From Prado023 sp963706875 (lineage in GTDB: Bacteria; Actinomycetota; Actinomycetes; S36-B12; CAIYMF01), in assembly GCA_963706875.1 (NCBI GenBank), contig CAVPNW010000019.1:217550-281549 (forward strand): a DNA stretch of 64,000 nt, written 5' to 3'. Under the pieces are notes generated by a model. The model worked only from the letters and a program-made list of their open reading frames with translations. It had not been told where the DNA came from and made no database searches. A program made the translations under genes and the position numbers. Shown here piece after piece: positions 8,838-16,895 of the stretch (within the stretch, counting starts at the first letter, position 1; each line of letters opens with the position of its first letter).

Positions 8838-9000
8838 CGACCGCCTCGGGATGGGATCCGTGGGTGGCGCACCAGCGATGGAACGGGCCTGCCGCGTCAG
8901 CGATGCCGGTGGCGGACCTTGGGCAGTCCGTGCCAGATGGAGCCCGCGATCCGGATCAGGGGCAAGCGCAGGGATGCGTTGCGGGCGCGAGGTCCCGCCC

Positions 9001-9022
9001 GGGGCCCGCTGCGTCGGGCCCC
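9001..9022. terminator. Hairpin between convergent genes
   Basis: GGGGCCCG and CGGGCCCC form a perfect 8-bp stem with a 6-base loop. It lies in the 223-base gap between the converging SRPBCC and acyltransferase genes. Apart from this hairpin I see nothing else in that gap. Confidence 0.5.
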
Positions 9023-9060
9023 CATGGCCTGCCCTGCGGGAGGCGGGCCATGTCAAGCGT

Positions 9061-10425
9061 TCACCGGTCCGACCAGGACCTGCGGGGCGACCCTGCGGGT
9101 GCGGGCGAGCCGGCCAACCACAGCGCGATCATGCCGGTTGCGTAGGTGGCAAGTGGGCCGATGGCCAGATGGCCGGAGGGGGCGAACCCGCCGACGGCCA
9201 GGCGGGCCAGTGCGTACCCGGTGAGGGCGGCGCAGGCCACCAGCAGCGCTGACGGGACCCACCCGGTCAGGCCCACTCGCGGCGGGCTGGGGCGCTCGAA
9301 CCTGCCGACGAGGCGGACCAGCCCGGCGAGGATCACTGCCAGGACTGCTATCCAGAGCACGCGCCCACCCCACCACGCGACACCACCGGCCGCCGGCCCG
9401 GTCGGGAACCCAGTCACCGCGAGGATCACGGCCAGGACCAGGACGGGGACCATGTGCCACAGGTACATGGTCATGATGACTGAGTTGCCCCGAAGGACGG
9501 CGGCCCAGATCCGGGGCCGCTCCAGGAGTCGTCGGGAGGGCCGTTCGAGCAGCAGCACCACCCCGATCTGCGCCGAGGCGTACGCAACCAGCGCGAGGTT
9601 GGGAGGTGCGGTGTTGGCCGGGGGCTCGCCCGGGACGCCGATCATCCACGGGGGGTAGCCGAAGCCGGCGACCAGCACCAGCAGGACCAGCACGCCGCCG
9701 ATGGCCAGTGCGATCTGGACGGCGCGCCGGGCGAGCGCGCCATCGTGCCAGGCGAACCCCAGGACGAGCCCCGCAGCCGGGGCGACCACGTAGTTCAGCG
9801 AGCCCGGGCCTGCGACATCGAGGCCCCGCACCAGGAGGTCGACCACCGCCACGACGGCGATCGCTGCCGCCATCAGGAGCCACCGCGCCAGTTTCCAGGT
9901 GGTGAGCAGGGGTACCGCGAGCACGAGCAACGCCAGGTAGACCGGCAGGAACCACAGCTGGAGGGCCACCCCCCACCCGGCCTGCGCCAGCACCCCGGCC
10001 GGCGCCCCCAGAAGCATGGCCACACCAGTCACCAATGCCATGATCGCGACGAACCAGCTGGTCGGGCGCAGCAGGCGCACGAACCTTGCATGGGTCCAGC
10101 CAGCCCAGTGTCCCCCGCGGGCGGACCACGACGGCCAGGATGCGGCCGCGGCGTACCCACCGGCCAGGAAGAACATCGGCATGACCTGCAGCAGCAACGT
10201 CAGCCAACGCATGTAGCCGATCTCGGCCAGGGCGCTGCGACCCCGAGGCTGTCCGTCACCGACCACGATGATCGTGGCCAGCCAGTGGCCCCCCATGACC
10301 ACGAGGATGGCGACGAGCCGGACCAGGTCGACGTACCGGTTCCGCCCGACGGAGCGGACCATCCCGGCAACCTCGGGGTCTGCGGGTGCAACCTGCCGTG
10401 GTGATGGCAGGACCACGGGGGCCAT
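9061..10425 (-). CDS. Acyltransferase 3 family integral membrane protein
   Basis: A 454-aa protein with roughly ten hydrophobic helices. The N-terminal signature is RNRYVDLVRLVAILVVMGGHW; the histidine in MGGHW corresponds to the conserved His of OafA/acyltransferase-3 proteins. MYLWHMVPVLVL later resembles the family's second conserved segment. Members transfer acetyl, succinyl or other acyl groups to exported carbohydrates, peptidoglycan or lipids on the outer face of the membrane; the acceptor is unknown. The ATG at 10425 is preferred to an upstream in-frame start at 10572 because the extra 49 residues are arginine-rich and non-conserved in style. It is divergent from the CPBP gene. Confidence 0.82.
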   Translation of the reverse strand: MAPVVLPSPRQVAPADPEVAGMVRSVGRNRYVDLVRLVAILVVMGGHWLATIIVVGDGQPRGRSALAEIGYMRWLTLLLQVMPMFFLAGGYAAAASWPSWSARGGHWAGWTHARFVRLLRPTSWFVAIMALVTGVAMLLGAPAGVLAQAGWGVALQLWFLPVYLALLVLAVPLLTTWKLARWLLMAAAIAVVAVVDLLVRGLDVAGPGSLNYVVAPAAGLVLGFAWHDGALARRAVQIALAIGGVLVLLVLVAGFGYPPWMIGVPGEPPANTAPPNLALVAYASAQIGVVLLLERPSRRLLERPRIWAAVLRGNSVIMTMYLWHMVPVLVLAVILAVTGFPTGPAAGGVAWWGGRVLWIAVLAVILAGLVRLVGRFERPSPPRVGLTGWVPSALLVACAALTGYALARLAVGGFAPSGHLAIGPLATYATGMIALWLAGSPAPAGSPRRSWSDR

Positions 10426-10583
10426 CGTGGCCCGGCGACGCCTCGTCACCTGCCTAGGATGGCAGTCGCGGCAGCGCTGTGACCACGCGTCGTCGCGCAG
10501 GGTACCCGCGCCGGCAGAGGGCGTGGTTGGATCGTGATGCGCGGTCGTGGCCCATTGCCCGCGGCGGTGCACGAGGAGCGGGC

Positions 10584-11303
10584 GTGGACGGGACGGACGA
10601 CCGGCAGACGCGCAAGGCAGCCACGCGGTCGTGGCCCCTACTCGGCACGCTCGCGCTCCTCGCCTCAGCCACCCTCCTGAACAATGCGGCAGCCCCGGAC
10701 CTCTACGTCCTCTGGGCCTGTGTGGCGATCATCGGTCTTGTCCTGCTGGCCCGGGCCGATGGCCTGCACCGCCGGGATTGGGGCTTCGGGCCAGTCACGG
10801 GCCGGGCCGCCCGGGCCGCGGCCGTCCTCGCCGCTGTCATCGCCGCTGTGATGCTGGTCGGAACCCAGCTGCCCGGCATCAGCACCGCCTACGAGGACCA
10901 GCGGGTGGCCGGCATGGGCGCCGGTGAGGTCGCGTTCGCCGCGCTGATCCGCGTCCCGGTGGGAACGGCGCTCCTGGAGGAGGTGGCTTTCCGGGGGGTG
11001 CTGCTCGCGATGCTCACGCGACGGTACGGGACCGCCTGGGGAGTTGCCGGCTCATCCGTGGCCTTCGGGATCTGGCACCTGCTCCCGTCCCTGGACCTGG
11101 CTGCGGGGAACGCCGCCATCGGGTCGACGCTCGGGGCCCATCCCCTGACCTCGGCCGGGATCGCGATGCTCGCCGCGGTCCTGGCCGGGGCGTTCCTCTG
11201 CCTGCTGCGCATCAGGTACGACCACCTGATCGCACCCCTGGCCGTCCACGTGACCACGAACAGCGTCGGATACCTGCTGGCGTGGCTCATGCTGCCGTCG
11301 TGA
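10584..11303 (+). CDS. CPBP-family intramembrane glutamic protease
   Basis: A 239-aa membrane protein with about seven hydrophobic helices. The three Abi/CPBP motifs are present: EEVAFRG (Glu-Glu and Arg), FGIWHLLP (Phe and His) and HVTTNSVG (His and Asn). Family members include Rce1-like prenyl proteases and bacterial immunity or maturation proteases; the substrate here is unknown. GTG at 10584 is selected because GAGGAG lies 5 nt upstream; a frame open to 10479 encodes an arginine-rich stretch with no such site. It ends in a hairpin shared with the converging gene. Confidence 0.8.
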   Translation: MDGTDDRQTRKAATRSWPLLGTLALLASATLLNNAAAPDLYVLWACVAIIGLVLLARADGLHRRDWGFGPVTGRAARAAAVLAAVIAAVMLVGTQLPGISTAYEDQRVAGMGAGEVAFAALIRVPVGTALLEEVAFRGVLLAMLTRRYGTAWGVAGSSVAFGIWHLLPSLDLAAGNAAIGSTLGAHPLTSAGIAMLAAVLAGAFLCLLRIRYDHLIAPLAVHVTTNSVGYLLAWLMLPS

Positions 11304-11314
11304 ACGGACGGCAG
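11292..11314. terminator. Hairpin at the end of the CPBP gene
   Basis: CTGCCGTC and GACGGCAG form an 8-bp stem whose loop contains the TGA stop of the CPBP gene. It lies between two converging genes and can serve both. Confidence 0.5.
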
Positions 11315-11327
11315 GGAGCGTTGCCGG

Positions 11328-11696
11328 TCAGCCCCCGTGTCGCATCACGAGGAAGAGGAACAGCAGTGAGCCGATCAGGACGACCACTGCCCACAACAGG
11401 CCCAGGAGGCTCGGGATGCGGCCTCGGCGGTCACCGTCGTTCAGGGCGTTCGTGCCGAACCAGAAGGCTCCGATGCCCGGGAGCAGCATCACGAACGTGT
11501 AGGGGATGCCGGCGAGGAGGGCCTGGAGCAGGGTGGGCGTCTGCTCCGGAACAGCGGACTCATCGACGCCCATCAGCCCGAGGAGTCCGTGCAGCACGCC
11601 ATCGGCGACCACGAGCGACACGGGGATCAACACGAGGCTGATCCACGCCTTGCTCACGTCATGCCGCCTCGCGGTGGCTGTCCCGGCTGCGGCCAT
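11328..11696 (-). CDS. Small four-helix membrane protein, function unknown
   Basis: A 122-aa protein of unrecognised family. It has hydrophobic helices at about residues 18-40 (LVLIPVSLVVADGVLHGLLG), 57-80 (ALLAGIPYTFVMLLPGIGAFW) and 98-118 (LLGLLWAVVVLIGSLLFLFLV), ending in a short basic tail. ATG at 11696 is preceded by GGGAGG. The frame extends to 11780 but without a good ribosome site. It lies downstream of the AbgT-type transporter on the same strand with a 156-base gap, so a separate promoter is likely. No catalytic motif is visible. Confidence 0.65.
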   Translation of the reverse strand: MAAAGTATARRHDVSKAWISLVLIPVSLVVADGVLHGLLGLMGVDESAVPEQTPTLLQALLAGIPYTFVMLLPGIGAFWFGTNALNDGDRRGRIPSLLGLLWAVVVLIGSLLFLFLVMRHGG

Positions 11697-11852
11697 GTCC
11701 GCCACCTCCCGATCCGACCCCCAACTCCAGCATCGGCCCCTGTCCCGACCTGGGCAAGAGCCCAACGTCACCGGCCGCACGACGGTCGGCCGCGCGCCGA
11801 CGAAACCCGGGCACAGCTCAGGACTGGCTCCGCCCGTTCATGACGCGCGACA

Positions 11853-13520
11853 CTAGATGCCCCACGGGATGCCCAGCAGGTACCAGGCCATGAAGAACAG
11901 GGTCCAGACCACGCTCAGGGCGACGAAGTAGGGCAGCATCAGCGCGATCACGGTCCCGATGCCCGACCGCTTGTCGTAGCGGGCCGCGAAGACCACGATC
12001 AGCGGGAAGTAGGCCATGATCGGGGTGACGATGTTCATGGGCGAGTCACCCACCCGGTAGGCCGCCAGCACCGCTTCCGGCTCGACCCCGAGGCGCATGA
12101 AGACGGGGATGAAGATCGGGGCGAGCAGGGCCCACTTCGCGATCGCCTGCGGGAGGATGATGCCGACGACCAACGTGATCAGGATCGCGAAGATCAGCAG
12201 CCATCCGGACCCGAGGTTGACGCTCTCGATGAGGTCCCCGAGCTTGACCGCGGCGACCTGTGGCATGTTCGAGTAGTTGAAGTAGGCGATGAACTGCGCG
12301 ATCAGCAGGAAGAGCAGGAGCAGCCCCGCAAGTCCGGCCCAGGACTTCACGATCGCATCGATCACCTGGGTGTTGCCCCAGACCGTTCCGGCGCCCTTGC
12401 CGTAGCCGAGCCCGGCGGCCAGGAAGAGCACGGAGATGATCACGATCAGGCTGTTCATGAACGGTGAGGTGCCGATGATGGAGCCGGTCTCGGGATCCCG
12501 CAGCGGCGCTCCCGGCGGGAGGGTCAGCAGGAGGATGACCGCCGAGGCGGCGAGGAAGTACAGCCCGGACAGCCGAAGGCCGCGCTTGTCGGCCTCGGCG
12601 TCGACATCGGGGGCGTCATCGGCAGCTTGGATCTGGCCGCTCTCCGGGTCCGGCGCCACGGATCGGTCGTACCCACCGAGCCGGCGTTCCACGATGCGCG
12701 TGGTCACCACGCCGAGAAGCACGGTGAGCATGATCGTCGAGCCGATCCCGAACCAGAGGTTGGCGGTCAGGTCGATCGACCCGGTCGGATCGGTGAGCTG
12801 GATCGACTCGTTGGCGATCTCGGTCAGCACGGCATCGGTCGGGGTGACCATCACGTTCACCCCGAAGCCTCCGGCCACACCCGCGAAGGCGGCAGCCATT
12901 CCGGCCAACGGATGCCGCCCGACACTGGCGAAGGCCGCGGCCCCCAGTGGGATGAGCACGAGGTAGCCGGCGTCCGAGGCGATGCTCGAGATGATCCCGA
13001 GGAACACGATGATGTAGGTCAGCGCACCGGCCGGGGACGACGCGACCAGCTTGCGGATCAGGGATGCGATCAGCCCCGAGCGCTCGGCGACCCCCACGCC
13101 GATCATCACGATCAGGATGATCCCCATCGCGGTGAAGCCCATGAAGTTGGGGACGAACGACGTGAACAGGAACCGGATCCCGTCGGCATCGAGCAGGCTC
13201 TCGATCTCGACCGTCTGCGTGACGACCTCGTAGTCCGAGGCGTCAGGCGGCTCGGACGGCAGGACCTCGGCCGGCAACGACGAGCCACCCACATAGATCG
13301 CCTCGGCCGACTGGTCCGGCGGCTTGACCACCTGATAGGTCGCGCCAACCCCAGCCCAGGCCATCAGCTGGGAGAGCACGATGACCCCGATGCACAGGGC
13401 GAGGAACATGATCGCCGGATGCGGGACCTTGTTGCCGACCCGCTCGATCCCGCCGAGGAGGCGATCGAGCATCCCCGCCCGCCCCGCGACGTCCGAGGCA
13501 GTGGGAGCGGCCCCGCTCAT
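11853..13520 (-). CDS. AbgT-family transporter
   Basis: A 555-aa transporter with about a dozen membrane helices. It begins GGIERVGNKVPHPAIMFLALC and carries the family's internal segments GGFGVNVMVTPTDAVLTEI and RVGDSPMNIVTPIMAYFPL, which line the substrate path in AbgT proteins. Known members import p-aminobenzoyl-glutamate or export sulphonamides/folate-pathway intermediates, driven by ion gradients. The ATG at 13520 has no visible Shine-Dalgarno. A 12-codon frame (ATG at 13555) ends in a TGA that overlaps this ATG, so start-stop coupling is conceivable. No abgA/abgB amidohydrolase genes are adjacent. Confidence 0.87.
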   Translation of the reverse strand: MSGAAPTASDVAGRAGMLDRLLGGIERVGNKVPHPAIMFLALCIGVIVLSQLMAWAGVGATYQVVKPPDQSAEAIYVGGSSLPAEVLPSEPPDASDYEVVTQTVEIESLLDADGIRFLFTSFVPNFMGFTAMGIILIVMIGVGVAERSGLIASLIRKLVASSPAGALTYIIVFLGIISSIASDAGYLVLIPLGAAAFASVGRHPLAGMAAAFAGVAGGFGVNVMVTPTDAVLTEIANESIQLTDPTGSIDLTANLWFGIGSTIMLTVLLGVVTTRIVERRLGGYDRSVAPDPESGQIQAADDAPDVDAEADKRGLRLSGLYFLAASAVILLLTLPPGAPLRDPETGSIIGTSPFMNSLIVIISVLFLAAGLGYGKGAGTVWGNTQVIDAIVKSWAGLAGLLLLFLLIAQFIAYFNYSNMPQVAAVKLGDLIESVNLGSGWLLIFAILITLVVGIILPQAIAKWALLAPIFIPVFMRLGVEPEAVLAAYRVGDSPMNIVTPIMAYFPLIVVFAARYDKRSGIGTVIALMLPYFVALSVVWTLFFMAWYLLGIPWGI

Positions 13521-13724
13521 GGAACCGACACCGTCGGGCTGCTCGACACCATCATCCCGAACCCGACCCTTGAGGGTGCCTCCTTGCTCGCCCTGACCTG
13601 GTTCATGCTCGCCTCCGACACCTCGTGGACGTGCGGACTCCGGGATTGCCGGACCCTGGCGACATGGTGGCACGCTATGCGGCCATCACGCGGCGCGACT
13701 GGCTCGAGGGCCGCCGCGTGGCGG

Positions 13725-13928
13725 CTACTTCAGGGCCCGCTTGAAGAACTTGTCCCGCGCCTGGTCGGCCTTGTTGCGCGCCTTGGACAACAACAGGGCG
13801 GACTCCTTCTTGACCTTGGTGGGCGGGCCGTCGCCACCGAATGCGGCCAGGACCTCGGCATACCGAGCCTCCGCCTCGCGCCAGTCGGTGTAGAGCTTCC
13901 GCTCGGTCTTGCCCGCTTGCTCAGCCAT
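13725..13928 (-). CDS. Small charged helical protein, unknown function
   Basis: A 67-aa protein, strongly charged and predicted helical: KLYTDWREAEARYAEVLAAF, then KKESALLLSKARNKADQARDKFFKRAL. The heptad-like spacing suggests a coiled coil. Codon use is like its neighbours. I do not recognise the family. ATG at 13928 is chosen; ATG at 13940 (MVRT before MAEQ) is an alternative and neither has a clear Shine-Dalgarno. The much longer frame through this region on the same strand is antisense to katG and is not a gene. Confidence 0.55.
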   Translation of the reverse strand: MAEQAGKTERKLYTDWREAEARYAEVLAAFGGDGPPTKVKKESALLLSKARNKADQARDKFFKRALK

Positions 13929-13973
13929 GGTGCGGACCATAGGGGGCGGGGATGAACATCCGATGAAGTCCGG

Positions 13974-14144
13974 ATGACGGTCTGTGCCGTGCACTTCATG
14001 TGCGAGCTGACGACCGACGCGAACACGTGGCAGCGCTGGCGGGATGACGCCGGCGATCACCGACACGACCGCACGTATCACCTCGCCACGGATCCGGACG
14101 AGGAGCCCGTGAAGCACACCGCCCGACCCGATTTTCTTGACTGA
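13974..14144 (+). CDS. Possible 56-aa protein upstream of furA
   Basis: An open frame starting MTVCAVHFMCELTTD and ending HTARPDFLD. It is acidic, with two Trp, two Cys and several His, and its third codon positions are about 80% G/C. Its last codons overlap the -35 hexamer of the furA promoter. There is no clear ribosome site and no recognised family, so it may be chance. Confidence 0.28.
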   Translation: MTVCAVHFMCELTTDANTWQRWRDDAGDHRHDRTYHLATDPDEEPVKHTARPDFLD

Positions 14145-14171
14145 TTCCAGAAACGGGGCCAGACTCGGGGT
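14132..14171 (+). promoter_or_regulatory. furA promoter and probable FurA box
   Basis: TTGACT (14137-14142), a 17-base spacer and CAGACT (14160-14165) place the transcription start at the GTG of furA, so the message is leaderless. TTTCT and AGAAA (14133-14153) flank the -35 as inverted arms. The stretch TTGACTGATTCCAGAAA resembles, from memory, the autoregulatory FurA site of mycobacterial furA-katG operons. Confidence 0.68.
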
Positions 14172-14603
14172 GTGCCCACGGCGCCGGACTACGAGGACAT
14201 GCTGCGCGGGGCCGCGCTGCGCGTGACGCGGCCTCGGCTTGCTGTGCTGGCAGCAGTGCATGACCACCCGCACGCCGAGACCGACTCGATCATCGGGGTC
14301 GTGCGCGCAGAGCTCGGCGACGTATCCACGCAGGCCGTCTACGACGTCCTGCGGGCGCTGACCGAAGCGGGCCTGGTACGGCGCATCGAACCGGCGGGCT
14401 CCGTCGCGCGCTACGAGTCCCGCGTCGCCGACAACCACCACCATGTCGTGTGCAGGTCCTGCGGCGCTGTCGCCGACGTCGACTGTGCCGTGGGCCACAC
14501 CCCCTGCCTGACCGCATCCGACGACCACGGATACTCGATCGACGAGGCCGAGGTCACCTACTGGGGCCTGTGCCCCACCTGCTCCACCCCACACAGCACC
14601 TGA
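14172..14603 (+). CDS. furA: Fur-family peroxide-responsive repressor FurA
   Basis: A 143-aa Fur/PerR-type metalloregulator. The winged helix lies in residues 8-75 (LRVTRPRLAVLAAVHDHPHAE, then DVSTQAVYDVLRALTEAGL). The metal and dimer half carries NHHHVVCRSCG and CPTC, giving two CxxC pairs for structural zinc plus the regulatory histidines. It lies directly before katG (30 bases between stop and chosen start). In mycobacteria and streptomycetes this arrangement makes FurA/FurS a repressor of itself and of the catalase-peroxidase, released by oxidation. Translation starts at GTG 14172 on a leaderless transcript. Confidence 0.92.
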   Translation: MPTAPDYEDMLRGAALRVTRPRLAVLAAVHDHPHAETDSIIGVVRAELGDVSTQAVYDVLRALTEAGLVRRIEPAGSVARYESRVADNHHHVVCRSCGAVADVDCAVGHTPCLTASDDHGYSIDEAEVTYWGLCPTCSTPHST

Positions 14604-14633
14604 ACGCACCACCCGAACCCGGAAGGAATGCCC

Positions 14634-16844
14634 ATGCCTGAGCACGATGCAGTCGTCGGAGACATGAACGCGGAAGGGGCCGCGGCCAAGTGCCCCGTGG
14701 TGCACTCGGTCGGGGGCACGTCCAACCGTGACTGGTGGCCCAACCAGCTGGACCTCGACCTCCTGCGCGCCAACTCGCCCAAGAGTGACCCCATGGGCGC
14801 GGACTTCGACTACGCCGCCGCGTTCGCCGCCCTCGACCTCGCCGCCGTGAAGCGCGACATCGAGGAGCTCATGACGACCTCGCAGGACTGGTGGCCGGCC
14901 GACTACGGCCACTACGGCCCGTTGTTCATCCGCATGGCATGGCACAGCGCGGGCACGTACCGGGTCAGCGATGGCCGTGGCGGGGCCGGCGCCGGACAGC
15001 AGCGATTCGCCCCGCTGAACAGCTGGCCGGACAACGCCAACCTCGACAAGGCCCGCCGCCTGCTCTGGCCGGTGAAGAAGAAGTACGGCCAGTCGCTGTC
15101 GTGGGCCGACCTGATGGTCCTGGCCGGCAACTGCGCGCTTGAGTCGATGGGCTTCGAGACCTTCGGCTTCGGCGGCGGTCGTGCCGACGTCTGGGAGCCC
15201 GAGGAGGTCAACTGGGGCGCGGAGGCTGAGTGGCTCGGCGACGCCCGCTACACCGGCGACCGCGAGCTTGCCAACCCGCTGGGTGCGGTCCAGATGGGCC
15301 TGATCTACGTGAACCCGGAGGGCCCCAACGGGCAGCCGAGCGCCCTGGCTGCAGCGCGTGACATCCGCGAGACGTTCGCCCGCATGGCGATGAACGACGA
15401 GGAGACCGTCGCGCTCATCGCGGGCGGCCACACCTTCGGCAAGACTCACGGCGCTGCCGACCCGAACCAGTACGTCGGCCGTGAGCCGGAGGCCGCACCA
15501 CTGGCCGAGCAGGGACTCGGCTGGAGGAACACGCTCGGCAGCGGCAACGGTGGGGCGACGATCACCAGTGGTCTCGAGGGCGCCTGGACTCCCACCCCCA
15601 AGACGTGGGACAACAGCTTCTTCGAGACCCTCTTCGGCTACGACTGGGACCTGACCAAGAGCCCCGCGGGTGCCTACCAGTGGGTCCCGACGAACCCCGC
15701 GGCAGCCGACGCCGTCCCTGACGCGCACGACCCCCAGAAGCGCCACGCCCCGGTCATGCTCACCACGGACCTCGCCCTGCGCATGGACCCGATCTACGAG
15801 CCGATCTCGCGCCGGTTCCTGGAGAACCCCGACCAGTTCGCCGACGCATTCGCCCGGGCCTGGTTCAAGCTGACCCACCGCGACATGGGCCCGATCAGCC
15901 GCTACGTCGGCCCGGAGGTGCCCGCTGAGCAGCTCATCTGGCAGGACCCGGTCCCAGCCGTCGACCACGAGCTGGTCGGCGCCGAGGACATCGCCGCCCT
16001 GAAGTCCACGATCCTGGCCTCGGGGCTGTCGGTCTCGCAGCTGGTCGCCACGGCCTGGGCCTCGGCCTCGACGTTCCGGGGCACCGACAAGCGCGGCGGC
16101 GCCAACGGCGCACGTATCCGCCTGGCCCCGCAGAACGGCTGGGACGTCAACGACCCCGCGGAGCTTGCGACCGTCCTGCGGACCCTCGAGGGGATCCAGT
16201 CGGAGTTCAACGCCGCCCACACAACCCAGGTGTCCCTGGCCGACCTGATCGTCCTCGGCGGGTGCGCCGCGGTCGAGAAGGCGGCCAAGGACGCAGGGGT
16301 CGACGTCGAGGTGCCGTTCACCCCGGGGCGGACGGACGCTTCGCAGGAGCAGACCGACGTGGACTCGTTCGCAGTGCTCGAGCCGACGGTGGACGGGTTC
16401 CGCAACCACCACGGCAAGGGCACGGATCGCCCGACCGAGCAGCTGCTCGTCGACCGCGCCGCCCTGCTGACCCTCACCGCCCCGCAGATGACCGTCCTCG
16501 TCGGTGGCATGCGGGCCCTCGGCGCGAACACCAAGGGCTCACAGCTCGGGGTGCTCACCTCTCGGCCGGGCGTCCTGAGCAACGACTTCTTCGTCAACCT
16601 GCTCGACATGGGCACCAGGTGGGCGGCGACCGACGAGTCCGAGGACACCTTCGAGGGCCGGGACGCGAGCACCGGCGAGCCGCGGTGGACGGCCTCCCGC
16701 GCCGACCTGGTCTTCGGTTCGAACTCCGTGCTGCGCGCCCTGGCCGAGGTCTACGCCAGCGACGACGCGAAGGAGAAGTTCGTCGGGGACTTCGTCGCCG
16801 CGTGGGACAAGGTCATGATGCTCGATCGGTTCGACGTCGCCTGA
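14634..16844 (+). CDS. katG: Catalase-peroxidase KatG
   Basis: A 736-aa bifunctional haem enzyme that removes hydrogen peroxide. Distal residues are in FIRMAWHSAGTYR (Arg100, Trp103, His104). The Met-Tyr-Trp adduct unique to KatG can be assigned: Trp103, Tyr225 in GLIYVNPEG and Met251 in ARMAMNDEE. The proximal His266 is in AGGHTFGKTHG. The duplicated C-terminal half without haem is complete. Two ATGs exist; 14634 is chosen because GGAAGG lies 7 nt upstream, while for the ATG at 14628 the spacing would be 1 nt. Co-transcribed with furA and ended by a strong hairpin. Confidence 0.96.
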   Translation: MPEHDAVVGDMNAEGAAAKCPVVHSVGGTSNRDWWPNQLDLDLLRANSPKSDPMGADFDYAAAFAALDLAAVKRDIEELMTTSQDWWPADYGHYGPLFIRMAWHSAGTYRVSDGRGGAGAGQQRFAPLNSWPDNANLDKARRLLWPVKKKYGQSLSWADLMVLAGNCALESMGFETFGFGGGRADVWEPEEVNWGAEAEWLGDARYTGDRELANPLGAVQMGLIYVNPEGPNGQPSALAAARDIRETFARMAMNDEETVALIAGGHTFGKTHGAADPNQYVGREPEAAPLAEQGLGWRNTLGSGNGGATITSGLEGAWTPTPKTWDNSFFETLFGYDWDLTKSPAGAYQWVPTNPAAADAVPDAHDPQKRHAPVMLTTDLALRMDPIYEPISRRFLENPDQFADAFARAWFKLTHRDMGPISRYVGPEVPAEQLIWQDPVPAVDHELVGAEDIAALKSTILASGLSVSQLVATAWASASTFRGTDKRGGANGARIRLAPQNGWDVNDPAELATVLRTLEGIQSEFNAAHTTQVSLADLIVLGGCAAVEKAAKDAGVDVEVPFTPGRTDASQEQTDVDSFAVLEPTVDGFRNHHGKGTDRPTEQLLVDRAALLTLTAPQMTVLVGGMRALGANTKGSQLGVLTSRPGVLSNDFFVNLLDMGTRWAATDESEDTFEGRDASTGEPRWTASRADLVFGSNSVLRALAEVYASDDAKEKFVGDFVAAWDKVMMLDRFDVA

Positions 16845-16851
16845 TCTGCCA

Positions 16852-16889
16852 GGAGCCCGGGGAGGTCCACATGGATCTCCCCGGGCTCC
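16852..16889. terminator. Strong bidirectional terminator hairpin
   Basis: GGAGCCCGGGGAG and CTCCCCGGGCTCC form a 13-bp perfect stem, extended by four more pairs (one G-T) to an ACAT loop. It fills the 51-base gap between the converging katG and GH3 genes and can stop transcription from both sides. Confidence 0.8.
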
Positions 16890-16895
16890 GGCGTC

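Noticed and set aside
13725..16412. An 895-codon minus-strand frame across katG
   Set aside because: It is antisense to an unmistakable catalase-peroxidase and rich in Arg/Gly/Val as shadow frames are. Only its last 67 codons, outside katG, look like a gene.
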